Notes: generated by a model from the letters alone, not told the origin. Numbered from the stretch's first letter, positions 6,386 to 13,923 are shown. The stretch is DNA of 14,865 nt from CAYMLQ01 sp964390795 (GCA_964390795.1 CAYMLQ010000110.1:1-14865); one strand, 5' to 3'. Translations and numbers: made by a program.

Positions 6386-9300
6386 CTACTCCTCGAGCAA
6401 GCGCAGGCGGTAGAAGCCGCTGGTTTCGCTGAACGTGATCGGGTATGACCAGTAGGTGCCCTCGTCGACGTACTCGCTCGGGTCGATTGTGACCCAGTCC
6501 TGCAGCGACAGCGAGGTGGCCACCTGCACGCGCAGGTTGGTTGAGGGCTTGGGCCAGCGCAGCTCGCCGGGGGCGCCGCCGCTTGCGAACGAGAGCGAGA
6601 CCGCAGGCAGGTCGGGCAGCAGGGTGAGGCCGCCAAGCGTGTAGCCGCTCGGGCTGCCCTCGCCGTCGAGCAGAGGAACATACGGCGGCTCGGTGCTCCA
6701 GCCCAGCGACTCGCCGCCGGCCATGTAGGCGTCGAGGAACGCGCCTTGCAGCGCGACGCCGCTCTCCGGCGTGTAGGTCACGCCTTCGATCTCGACGATA
6801 AAATTGAACTGGCCGATGTGCAGCACGCCCTGGCCGTTACCGAACGGCGGCACGTCGAGGTGTTTGTTGACGGGGTTCGCCAGCTCTTCGGCGGAACCGA
6901 AGACCAAGGTGCTGCCGCTGCTGCGCAGCGCGTAACGCCCGTCCGCGCTCGCGAGGCTCACATCCAGCACGCGGGCCGGCGCGTCGTCGAGCCCGTCGGC
7001 GTCGCTGTCCGACGCGTGTCCCGACTGCGGCACCTCGATCAGGACGACGGACGAGCCGCGCAAGCCGGGGTGTTCGGGCGGGTTGTCGGGCTGGCCGACC
7101 GTGAGGCTGGCGGCCGCCACGTCGTGCGTCTGGATGAGTCCCTGCCGGGCGTTCGCCGCGAAGTAGGACGGCTGCATCAGCCCGCCCTCGGCGTCGTATA
7201 CGCTTTGGATGACGGCTTGGCACGGCGAGAGGGGCGGATGGGGCAGCGTGGCGAGGATGCCGCGTCCGTCGCCCAAGCGCTGGACGCTGGCGGGGGTGTA
7301 CCCGTCGAAGCTGTAGTTGTCCGGGTTCAGGGCCGAGCTGCCCATGGGCGCGCTGAAGAGCACGAGCGCGCGCCGGGTGACGGGGTCGACCCAGGTTTCG
7401 ATGACCGACCCGTTGATCTCCGAGCTTGCGATGTTGAGGCCGCTCGGCCCCTGCGCGGACGTCCAGGAGGTGCCGCCGTCGGAGCTGACCTCCAGCCAGA
7501 CGTCGAAGAAGCTGCACAGGCGGTAGCCGCCCGCGCCGTCCGGGCGGACCGTGGCGCAGCCGGAAGCGTCGCCGGGGTTCGCGCTGCGCAAGCGCAGGAG
7601 CAGTCCGTCTGGCAGGGAACCGCCGTAGAGGTCAAAACGCGTGAACCAGGCGTCGTAGACCTGACTGTCGCCGTCTGTCGCGAGGTGCGTGAGCGTCACC
7701 TCCGCCCGCAGGGTGGCCCACACGCCGAGGGTGCTGTGCGGCCAGTTGATGTTGAAGCCCACACGGCCCATGAAGGCGTGGCTGCGCGGAACGCCTGGCA
7801 GCGGCCACGCGCTGGCGTGCGTGAAGTGGCTCATGGTGAAGTCGGTGAGCGTGAACTCAGGGAAGAAAGCGAAATAGGGCGAGCGGCCCGCGCCATAGGT
7901 GTCGGTCGGCAGGAAGCGGCTCTCGGCGACGGCTGCCTCCGGGCAGATCGGCTGTACCGCGAGGCGGGCCGCGCGGTCTGCCGACAGCCAGGTGCCGCCT
8001 CCATTGACGCTACATTCGAGGAAGACGTCGAAGAAGCTGTCGATCATGTAGCCGTCGGCCACGGGCGTGACGGTCGTGCGGCCCTGCGAGGGCAGCGTGG
8101 GCGCTTCGCGCAGGCGAAGTCCGGCGGGCAGGTCTGACGACGCGAGGTCGAGTCCGAGCAGTTCGGCGTCGAAGGTGCCGGTCAGGCCGGTGGCGACAAT
8201 GCGCGCGGTGGCCTCGGCGGAGGCGCTGACCGACTGCCATGTGGAACCGCCGTCGGACGAGACGTCGAAGCAGACCACCGCGGGGAAGGTGGCGAGGGAC
8301 GCTTCTCCGGGTGGAGGCAGGGGCAGGCCGGGCGAGAGCGCCCGGACAGTGAAATCGCGCGTCCAGCGGATGCCGCCGTAAGTCACCCACATGGGCTCGC
8401 CGGAGGCTTCCTTGTAGCGCAGCGTGGGCGGCGGGAAGAGGTCGGTCGCGGCGAACTGCGGCGTCTCGCCGGCCGATGCGGGGGGCGCGACCAGCGTGCT
8501 GGCGTTCTGGAAGCCTGCTATGGGGGCGCCTGCGTCGTCGAGCAGGTCGTAGAAGACGAAGTAGCTGGGGTCGCTGCCGGGCCAGGCCCACTCGGCGACG
8601 AGGTTGGTGACCGTGGGGCTGAAGGCGACGGGGCCAGGGTCAGGCCACACGGAGTTGGGCGGCTGCACGAGGGTGGCCAACACGGCGGCGGTGACCGGCG
8701 CGGGTTGCGTTCCGACGGTACGTGAAACGGCACGCACGGGCATCGGAAGGAGCGGCGGCGGGATCACCGGCGTCCGCCGGACGATCACGTCGCGCAGGCT
8801 GCCGTTGAACTTGATCCAGTCCTGCCAGACGTCCTCATAGCTCCAGATGCGCACGCCGTCGCGCGTCCAGTACCAGTCCACGGCCTCGTAGCGGATTCCG
8901 CCGAAAACGGTGAAGCCGAAGAAGGCTGGCGCGTCGTTGGTGACGCAGATGTCGGCGAACTGCCAGGTGATCGACACGCGCTTGGTGAGGGCGTCGAAGG
9001 TCACGATGCGGTTGGTCGCGATGGTGCCGACGTAGCCGAACGGGTCGAGGTCGTTCAGGTCGATGAACCCGTTGGCCAAGTCGCGGGCGACGAACTCGAT
9101 GTGGAAGTCGTTGGCGAGCATGCCCGGCTGGTTCCAGACGCGCACCGTGTTGAGCGAGCGGTTGAGCGTCACCGGCGTGGCGGGGGGTGCGGGAAGGGTC
9201 AGCGTCACGCGCACGGGCGCGCTGGCCGGCGTCCAGGTGGCGCCGCCGTTGCTGCTGACTTCGAGGAAGACGTCGAAGAAACTGTCGATCCTATAGGTGC

Positions 9301-11779
9301 CGGGCTGGGGCAGGACGGAGCTGCTGCCGAGCGAGGCTTTGGAGGGTGACTCGCGCACCGCGATGCCCGGCGGCAGCGCGGCGGGGTCGAGCGACAGGTC
9401 GACCAGTTCGGTGTCGTACAGGTTGGCGTCGCCCGCCATGCCCGCGCTCGCCGCGCGGAAGGTCGGCTGGGCGGGGACGCTGAGGTTGAGCGTGTCGCCG
9501 CCGACGTTCAGTTGGAAGCTGACGTCCGCAGCAACCGTGCGCAGAACCGCGTCTCCCGCCGGGGGCGGTTCGCCGCCCGGCCCGGAGAGGGCGACCGAGA
9601 AATTCCTGACCCAGCCGGCCGCGCCGAAGGGGGTTGTCGCGCCGGGCGCGGCGCCATAAACGCCGTCGGGCGTCGGGAAGGCGTCGGTCGGGGTCGCGAC
9701 GGGCGTTCCGCCGGTGGCTGTCGGCCGCGGAGTCAGGATGCAGGCGTTCTGGAAGCCCGCGACCGGCTGCTCATACTCGTCCAGCAGGTCGTAATACATG
9801 AAATAGGTCGGGTCGCCGCCCGGCCAGGCCCACGCGTAGGAGACCGGCTCGAGCAAGGTGACCGCGACGGGGACGGGATCGGGATCGACCGCGTTAGGCG
9901 GAACAGCGGTTGCTGCCAGCTCGGCGATGGACAGCGAGCTGGGCTGCGAACCGGTTATACGCGAGAGATAGGTGACAGGCGTGGGCGGGAACGGGGGCGG
10001 GGGCGGCGTCGGGATAGGGCGCGGCTGGATCACGTCCTCGAGCTGGAACGTGAGCGGGTTTTTGATCCAATCCTGCCAGACGTCCTGGTAGTTGATGAGC
10101 CGTTCGCCGTTGTAGGTCCAGTACCAGTCCACGGCTCGGAAGCGCACGCCGCCGAAGAGGGTGAAGCCGAAATAGGCCGGCATGAAGTCGCCCGGGAAAC
10201 AGGTGTCGGGGAAGTACCAGGTAATGGAGACACGGTTCGAGAGCGCGTTGAAGGCCACGACGCGGTTGGTGACGAAGACGCCGTCAAAATAGCCGCGCGG
10301 ATCCACGTCGTCAAGGTCGAGGAAGCGCAGGTCGGCCGCGTCGCGGGCCTCGAACTCAATGTGGAAATCGTTGGCGAAGACGCCCTGTCCGGTCCACACG
10401 CGCACGACGTTGAGCGAGCGGTTGAGGGTGACGACGGGCGGCGGCGCGAGATCCAGAACCACGGGGGTGGCGGCGGGCAGCCAGGTGGAGCCGCCGTCCA
10501 CGCTGACCTCGAGGAAGACGTCGAAGAAGCTGCTGATCTGGAAACGCGAGCCGGCTTCGATTGCGGTGAGACTCCCGCGCGAGGGCCGGGAGGGCGACTC
10601 GCGGAACTGGAGGTCGCTCGGCAAGGTACCCCCTGAGAGGTCGAGCTGGAGCATCTCGGTGTCGAACGAGCGTGTGCCGCCGCTCACGGTGAGCGCGGCC
10701 CGCGCCGTGCCTTCTGGAGCGATCGTGACGGGCTGCCAGGTGGCGCCGTTGTCGCGCGAAAGCTCGAACGAGGCCTGAGCGCTGAAGGTCGGGAGCACGG
10801 CGCCGCCCGCGTCGGCTGGAAGCGTTTCCGCTCCGGCCAGCGAGGAGAGGACGACATTCCGGAGGCGGACACCGCCCGGGAAAACAACCTCAGTGTCGCT
10901 TTCAAAGCCCGTGTCGGTCGGGGGAAATTGGTCGGACGACAGCGTGTAGGACGGCGGGGCACTGCGGCTGGGCTGTTCGGTCAGGAGCGCTCCGTTCTGG
11001 AAACCGACGATGGGCTGGTTCGACGCGTTGCGAACCGTGTAATACATGAAATACGTAGCCGTGTCGGTGGGCCATCCCCAGTTCGCGTCGAGCGTGACGG
11101 GCGGGTCTTGAATCACCACGGCCGTCGGGCCGACGACGGTCGCATTCGGCGGAGTGACCGTGGCCGCCAACTCGGCAATGGAGAGGGTGCCCGCGAGCGG
11201 GGCGTAGCTGTACGTACGGGTGACGAAGGCCGGCACGGGGGCGGGCGGGGTGGGCGGCCACGGTGGGGTGGGCGTCCAGGGCGGCGTCACGACGGGTCGC
11301 GGCGCGATCACGTCGCGCACCATGCCGCTCACCTCGATCCAGTCCTGCCAGATGTCTGGATAGGTCTGCACGCGTGCGCCGTCGCGGGTCCAGTACCAGT
11401 CGACGATCTCGTAGCGGACGCCGCCGAAAACCGTGAAGCCGAAGAGCGCGGGGGTGTCCGAGTTGGGCACGCACCGGAGCGGGAAGGTCCACGTCACCGA
11501 GAGGCGGCGAGTCGGCTGGTCGAAGGTGACGGTGCGGGTCGCCCCGAGGCTGTCGAAGTAGCCGAACGGGTCGAGGTCGGCCAGATCAAGATAGTTGCCG
11601 TCGAGATCGCGGGCGATGAAATCGATGTGGAAATCGTTGGCCCAGACGCCTGTGTTATTCCAGACACGCACCACATTCAGAGAGCGGTTTAGAGTAGTCG
11701 GCGGCGTCTGCCCCCAGGCAGGCGTGAACAGAGACGCGAACAGGATCGCCGCACAGGCGAAACCAAACCGTGATTTCAT
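6386..11779 (-). CDS. Very large exported protein built from a ~420-residue repeat module
   Basis: The 1797-residue product starts at ATG 11779, which has GAGGTG four bases before it and a signal peptide (MKSRFGF...FTPAWG, about 1-23); the same frame extends upstream but reads as non-protein. Three modules begin at TLNRSLN (residues 29, 451, 871). Each holds: an ANDFHI.F.ARD domain with one conserved Cys and FGFT.FGG and DWYWT..G motifs; a proline-rich linker; a domain with YFMYY or YFVFY and GFQN; and a domain ending SFFDVFLE.S..GG.TW. A partial fourth copy (about 1278-1450) keeps only the last part (SFFDVWLEVSSDGGTSW). After it come an Ig-like region (about 1455-1540, LVLFSAPMGSSALNPDNYSF), one acidic DSDADGLDD (1591-1599) and a C-terminal domain ending FYRLRLLEE. 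No catalytic motif, membrane segment or sorting signal is visible. I do not recognise a function; a surface or extracellular binding protein is a guess. Confidence 0.85.
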   Translation of the reverse strand: MKSRFGFACAAILFASLFTPAWGQTPPTTLNRSLNVVRVWNNTGVWANDFHIDFIARDLDGNYLDLADLDPFGYFDSLGATRTVTFDQPTRRLSVTWTFPLRCVPNSDTPALFGFTVFGGVRYEIVDWYWTRDGARVQTYPDIWQDWIEVSGMVRDVIAPRPVVTPPWTPTPPWPPTPPAPVPAFVTRTYSYAPLAGTLSIAELAATVTPPNATVVGPTAVVIQDPPVTLDANWGWPTDTATYFMYYTVRNASNQPIVGFQNGALLTEQPSRSAPPSYTLSSDQFPPTDTGFESDTEVVFPGGVRLRNVVLSSLAGAETLPADAGGAVLPTFSAQASFELSRDNGATWQPVTIAPEGTARAALTVSGGTRSFDTEMLQLDLSGGTLPSDLQFRESPSRPSRGSLTAIEAGSRFQISSFFDVFLEVSVDGGSTWLPAATPVVLDLAPPPVVTLNRSLNVVRVWTGQGVFANDFHIEFEARDAADLRFLDLDDVDPRGYFDGVFVTNRVVAFNALSNRVSITWYFPDTCFPGDFMPAYFGFTLFGGVRFRAVDWYWTYNGERLINYQDVWQDWIKNPLTFQLEDVIQPRPIPTPPPPPFPPTPVTYLSRITGSQPSSLSIAELAATAVPPNAVDPDPVPVAVTLLEPVSYAWAWPGGDPTYFMYYDLLDEYEQPVAGFQNACILTPRPTATGGTPVATPTDAFPTPDGVYGAAPGATTPFGAAGWVRNFSVALSGPGGEPPPAGDAVLRTVAADVSFQLNVGGDTLNLSVPAQPTFRAASAGMAGDANLYDTELVDLSLDPAALPPGIAVRESPSKASLGSSSVLPQPGTYRIDSFFDVFLEVSSNGGATWTPASAPVRVTLTLPAPPATPVTLNRSLNTVRVWNQPGMLANDFHIEFVARDLANGFIDLNDLDPFGYVGTIATNRIVTFDALTKRVSITWQFADICVTNDAPAFFGFTVFGGIRYEAVDWYWTRDGVRIWSYEDVWQDWIKFNGSLRDVIVRRTPVIPPPLLPMPVRAVSRTVGTQPAPVTAAVLATLVQPPNSVWPDPGPVAFSPTVTNLVAEWAWPGSDPSYFVFYDLLDDAGAPIAGFQNASTLVAPPASAGETPQFAATDLFPPPTLRYKEASGEPMWVTYGGIRWTRDFTVRALSPGLPLPPPGEASLATFPAVVCFDVSSDGGSTWQSVSASAEATARIVATGLTGTFDAELLGLDLASSDLPAGLRLREAPTLPSQGRTTVTPVADGYMIDSFFDVFLECSVNGGGTWLSADRAARLAVQPICPEAAVAESRFLPTDTYGAGRSPYFAFFPEFTLTDFTMSHFTHASAWPLPGVPRSHAFMGRVGFNINWPHSTLGVWATLRAEVTLTHLATDGDSQVYDAWFTRFDLYGGSLPDGLLLRLRSANPGDASGCATVRPDGAGGYRLCSFFDVWLEVSSDGGTSWTSAQGPSGLNIASSEINGSVIETWVDPVTRRALVLFSAPMGSSALNPDNYSFDGYTPASVQRLGDGRGILATLPHPPLSPCQAVIQSVYDAEGGLMQPSYFAANARQGLIQTHDVAAASLTVGQPDNPPEHPGLRGSSVVLIEVPQSGHASDSDADGLDDAPARVLDVSLASADGRYALRSSGSTLVFGSAEELANPVNKHLDVPPFGNGQGVLHIGQFNFIVEIEGVTYTPESGVALQGAFLDAYMAGGESLGWSTEPPYVPLLDGEGSPSGYTLGGLTLLPDLPAVSLSFASGGAPGELRWPKPSTNLRVQVATSLSLQDWVTIDPSEYVDEGTYWSYPITFSETSGFYRLRLLEE
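7949..11695 (-). repeat. Three tandem in-gene modules of about 1.26 kb
   Basis: Module starts fall near 11695, 10429 and 9169 on the minus strand, spaced 1266 and 1260 bases apart. The module-end segment encoding SFFDVF is almost identical at DNA level near 8018-8040, 9262-9284 and 10511-10533, with a shorter match near 7497. The third module ends about 7949. Confidence 0.8.
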
Positions 11780-11922
11780 CCGGCACCTCACTTCGCTAAC
11801 ACGTTTCAACAAAGTTCGAGAACGCGGCCCGAGCCGTAACGTCCTCCTATACCCACGCAATAAGTATCAGACGTTCTGCTACTGCCACTAGTCGAAGCAG
11901 CCCGGCGATATATTGCAAGATA

Positions 11923-11951
11923 ATTGAACATTTTACGCGTAGAAGCGTCAA
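11923..11951 (-). promoter_or_regulatory. Candidate promoter for the large modular gene
   Basis: On the minus strand TTGACG (11951-11946) is followed after 17 bases by TTCAAT (11928-11923), giving a leader of about 140 bases before ATG 11779. Five and four of six positions match the sigma-70 consensus. No other support. Confidence 0.3.
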
Positions 11952-11998
11952 CATCTTTGTCATAAGGCTTTTGTCTTACCCGTCGCATCGTGTCGTTG

Positions 11999-12134
11999 AC
12001 CAGCAATTCTAAATTTGACTTCTGAGCCACGGGAATGCAGGCTAAAGCCTGTACTACGAACGGTTTCTTACACGGAAAGAAGCGTTTGTAGTGCAGCCTT
12101 CAGGCTGTCTCGAGCCAAATCTAGAATTGCTGGT
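11999..12134. mobile_element. Second type of inverted-repeat element, carrying a REP pair
   Basis: Ends ACCAGCAATTCTAAATTTG (11999-12017) and CAAATCTAGAATTGCTGGT (12116-12134) are inverted repeats with one mismatch. CGTTG flanks both ends directly (11994-11998 and 12135-12139), compatible with a 5-bp target duplication, although nearby copies of the same 5-mer weaken that. There is no coding capacity. The ends are unrelated to those of the GTAATCGG family. Confidence 0.55.
12038..12107. repeat. REP pair (BIME-like) with GTAG feet
   Basis: Hairpin CAGGCT-AA-AGCCTG (12038-12051) is followed by TACTAC; GTAGTG precedes hairpin CAGCCT-TC-AGGCTG (12094-12107). Read outward from the middle, each unit is GTAG, two bases, then a 6-bp stem. 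That GTAG-plus-hairpin form is the hallmark of REP sequences mobilised by RAYT (TnpA-REP) transposases, so a RAYT gene is expected elsewhere in the genome. Confidence 0.75.
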
Positions 12135-12166
12135 CGTTGCTGGTCGTTGACTGGGTGTCGTTGACT
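12133..12166. repeat. Short direct repeats GTCGTTGAC
   Basis: GTCGTTGC (12133-12140) and GTCGTTGACT (12143-12152 and 12157-12166) lie in a row; another GTCGTTGAC is at 11992-12000 beyond the element. The last copy supplies a TTGACT that can serve as the -35 of the antitoxin promoter. Confidence 0.65.
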
Positions 12167-12200
12167 GCGCATCCATACTCTGATACCATGTATCCATACT
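12161..12200 (+). promoter_or_regulatory. Candidate promoter and operator of the antitoxin gene
   Basis: TTGACT (12161-12166) lies 17 bases before TACCAT (12184-12189). The -10 falls inside the dyad GATAC-CAT-GTATC (12182-12194). ATCCATACT occurs at 12171-12179 and again at 12192-12200, exactly 21 bp or two helical turns apart. AbrB/VapB-type antitoxins commonly repress their own promoter, so these repeats are plausible binding sites. Confidence 0.5.
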
Positions 12201-12215
12201 TTTAGGAGGTGTATC

Positions 12216-12440
12216 ATGATGACTGCTATTGTTGCTGACCGCGGGCAGGTGACCATCCCCAAGGCGCTGCGGGATCAGATGGGTATACGCCCCTCCACGG
12301 TATTCGCGTTCAGCCTAAAGAACGGCGCTCTAGTCGCGGTTAAGGCGGTGAAAGAAGATGCCGTCTCAGCCGTCCGAGGGTGTCTGAAAACCAAACGCTT
12401 CAGTGATGACTGGATGACCGAGCTGCGGGGTAAACCATGA
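12216..12440 (+). CDS. AbrB/VapB-family antitoxin-like DNA-binding protein
   Basis: The 74-residue product has the swapped-hairpin AbrB signature near its start: DRGQVTIPKALRDQMGIRPST (about 8-28), then a short FSLKNGALVAVKA strand pair and a C-terminal tail (DAVSAVRGCLKTKRFSDDWMTELRGKP) of the type that contacts a PIN toxin. A strong AGGAGGTG (12204-12211) precedes both ATG 12216 and ATG 12219; either may be used. Such proteins neutralise VapC ribonucleases and repress their operon. The stop codon overlaps an ATG in the typical four-base ATGA manner, but the toxin frame ends after eight codons (12437-12463). The gene is therefore probably an orphan antitoxin. It now sits 19 bases upstream of pfk. 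Confidence 0.85.
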   Translation: MMTAIVADRGQVTIPKALRDQMGIRPSTVFAFSLKNGALVAVKAVKEDAVSAVRGCLKTKRFSDDWMTELRGKP

Positions 12441-12463
12441 TCACCACCGTGGACACCCAATGA
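12437..12463 (+). pseudogene. Stub of a vapC-type PIN toxin gene
   Basis: The ATG overlaps the antitoxin stop as ATGA and the frame reads MITTVDTQ and stops. PIN-domain toxins commonly begin with a beta strand and an invariant aspartate in the form M-I-x-x-V-D-T-N, so this looks like the first strand of VapC with the rest deleted. The stub's TGA overlaps the pfk start as AATGA, so the remnant may now couple translation of pfk to the antitoxin gene. With eight residues, chance cannot be excluded, but the position directly after an AbrB-type antitoxin makes it likely. Confidence 0.55.
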
Positions 12464-13626
12464 AAAAACGAGCGACGAAACGATGCATCGGAATTTTGAC
12501 GGCGGGAGGCGACTGCCCGGGACTCAACGCGGCGATCCGCGCGGTGGCCAAGTCGGCGCACCACCACGGCATTCAGGCGATCGGCTTCATGGACGGCTTC
12601 CGCGGCCTGGTCGAGAACCGCAGCATCCTGCTTGAGGATCGCGTGGTCAGCGGCATCCTGACGCAGGGCGGCACCCTGCTGGGCACCAGCCGCGACAAGC
12701 CGCACAAGATGGACATGGGCGGCAAAGTGATGGACATGACCGCCGTGGCGGTGGCCAACGCGAAGCGCCTGCAGTTGGAGTGCGTGGTCTGCCTCGGCGG
12801 CAACGGCACGCAGAAGAACGCGTGGCAGCTTCACACGGCCGGCGGGCTGGACGTGCTTACCCTCCCGAAGACCATCGACAACGACGTGGCCATGACCGAC
12901 ATCAGCTTCGGCTATGACACGGCGCTGACCATCGCCACCGACGCGATCGACCGTCTGCACACCACGGCTACGAGTCACCACCGCATCATCGTCTGCGAAC
13001 TCATGGGCCACGCGGCCGGCTGGCTGGCGCTGGGCGCCGGCATCGCGGGTGGAGCGGACGTGATCCTGATTCCCGAGATCCCCTATGATATCCACGCTGT
13101 GGCGGACTACATTCTTGCGCGACGGCACAGCGGCAAGCGGTTCTCGATCATCGCCATGGCCGAGGGCGTGCGCTCGCTTCAGGAGGCTGAGGCGCAGGCG
13201 AGGGCCGCCGCCGAGAAGACCAAGAAAGGCGGCGCCAAGGCCAAAAAGAAGGCGAACGACGTCGCGCCCGCGAATGGCGGGCAGGACGGCCACGTCATGA
13301 TCCGCGAACCCAAGGTCACGCGCATCGCCCGCGAGCTGCAAGAGCTGACCGGCATTGAGGCTCGCATGACGTCGCTCGGACATGTGCAGCGCGGCGGCAT
13401 ACCGACGCCGGCGGACCGCCTGCTCTGTACGCGGCTGGGCACGATGGCGGGCGAGCTGATCGCGGAGCGGCACTACAACGTGATGGTGGGCGTGCGCGGC
13501 GACACCTGCGTGCCCGTGCCGCTTGACAAAGTTGCGGGCGTCGTGCGCTGCATTCCGGCCGATCACGCCTGGCTGCACGCCGCTATGCGCGTCGGCACCT
13601 GCCTCGGCGTCCACGGAATGGAGTAA
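12460..13626 (+). CDS. pfkA: 6-phosphofructokinase, mixed-substrate (group III) type
   Basis: The 388-residue enzyme phosphorylates fructose 6-phosphate to the 1,6-bisphosphate in glycolysis. Visible motifs are GILTAGGDCPGLN (11-23), GGNGTQ (113-118), PKTIDND (136-142) with catalytic base D140, MGHAAGW (182-188), IAGGADVILIPEIPYD (195-210) and GHVQRGG (307-313). The residue equal to E. coli position 104 is Gly (G116), which favours ATP over pyrophosphate, while Lys (K137) at the position of E. coli 124 is the pyrophosphate-type residue; this mix is known from group III enzymes. N115 replaces the usual Asp 103 that helps bind magnesium, as I recall in some Gram-positive relatives. A lysine/alanine-rich insert covers about 240-280. 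No Shine-Dalgarno is visible; the start overlaps the stop of the toxin stub. Confidence 0.93.
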   Translation: MKKRATKRCIGILTAGGDCPGLNAAIRAVAKSAHHHGIQAIGFMDGFRGLVENRSILLEDRVVSGILTQGGTLLGTSRDKPHKMDMGGKVMDMTAVAVANAKRLQLECVVCLGGNGTQKNAWQLHTAGGLDVLTLPKTIDNDVAMTDISFGYDTALTIATDAIDRLHTTATSHHRIIVCELMGHAAGWLALGAGIAGGADVILIPEIPYDIHAVADYILARRHSGKRFSIIAMAEGVRSLQEAEAQARAAAEKTKKGGAKAKKKANDVAPANGGQDGHVMIREPKVTRIARELQELTGIEARMTSLGHVQRGGIPTPADRLLCTRLGTMAGELIAERHYNVMVGVRGDTCVPVPLDKVAGVVRCIPADHAWLHAAMRVGTCLGVHGME

Positions 13627-13635
13627 GAAGGCGAC

Positions 13636-13917
13636 CTACGTGTTGCCCGCCGCGTCGAGCCGCCGGTTGCGGAAGAAGAGCGCGGCGTCGAGGCTCACCA
13701 TCAGCGCGTTCGCGACGTAGAGGAGCAGCACCGGATCATGATGCTGGCCTTGGGTGACCTTGTTCAGGATGCCCGCCGCGTAGCCGACGAGGATCACGAA
13801 CAGGAAAATCACGCTCTTGCCCTGGCTCGTGCGGGAGCGCCATGATTTCGCGATCGCGAACGGCCAGGCCGCGCCGAAGCAGAGGAGCATGATCGCTTCG
13901 TAAATGGAAAAGTGCAT
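13636..13917 (-). CDS. Small three-helix membrane protein
   Basis: The 93-residue product has three hydrophobic segments (about 6-22, 36-52 and 66-82) and a short basic tail. The sequence around residues 17-35 (AAWPFAIAKSWRSRTSQGKS) resembles half of a PQ-loop unit, and the size and three-helix plan fit SemiSWEET-like proteins, which work as dimers. The similarity is weak and no transported substrate can be proposed. The start is six bases after the tyrA stop on the same strand, so the two are probably translated together. Its 3' end is nine bases from the convergent pfk stop. Confidence 0.75.
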   Translation of the reverse strand: MHFSIYEAIMLLCFGAAWPFAIAKSWRSRTSQGKSVIFLFVILVGYAAGILNKVTQGQHHDPVLLLYVANALMVSLDAALFFRNRRLDAAGNT

Positions 13918-13923
13918 AGGCGG

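Larger units (their letters stand above)
11861..12215. other. Gene-free divergent intergenic region
   Basis: This stretch separates the minus-strand modular gene from the plus-strand antitoxin gene, so it should hold promoters for both. It is AT-richer than its surroundings. It contains the inverted-repeat element at 11999-12134 with its REP pair, a cluster of CGTTG-containing direct repeats (12133-12166), and the antitoxin promoter and operator candidates. No credible gene is seen. Confidence 0.65.

Noticed and set aside
6386..6450. A PEP-CTERM, autotransporter or type IX sorting tail on the giant protein
   Set aside because: The protein ends FYRLRLLEE with no hydrophobic helix, basic tail or beta-barrel pattern.
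6746..10636. Long plus-strand open frames (463 and 374 codons) opposite the giant gene
   Set aside because: Composition is arginine/alanine rich with no domain, and the repeat structure and signal peptide are on the minus strand.
11806..12030. A 74-codon minus-strand frame starting with GTG (AQKSNLELLVND...)
   Set aside because: It begins inside an inverted-repeat end, runs into the leader of the giant gene, has no ribosome site and degrades into low-complexity residues. It could be a remnant of a small gene but I cannot support it.
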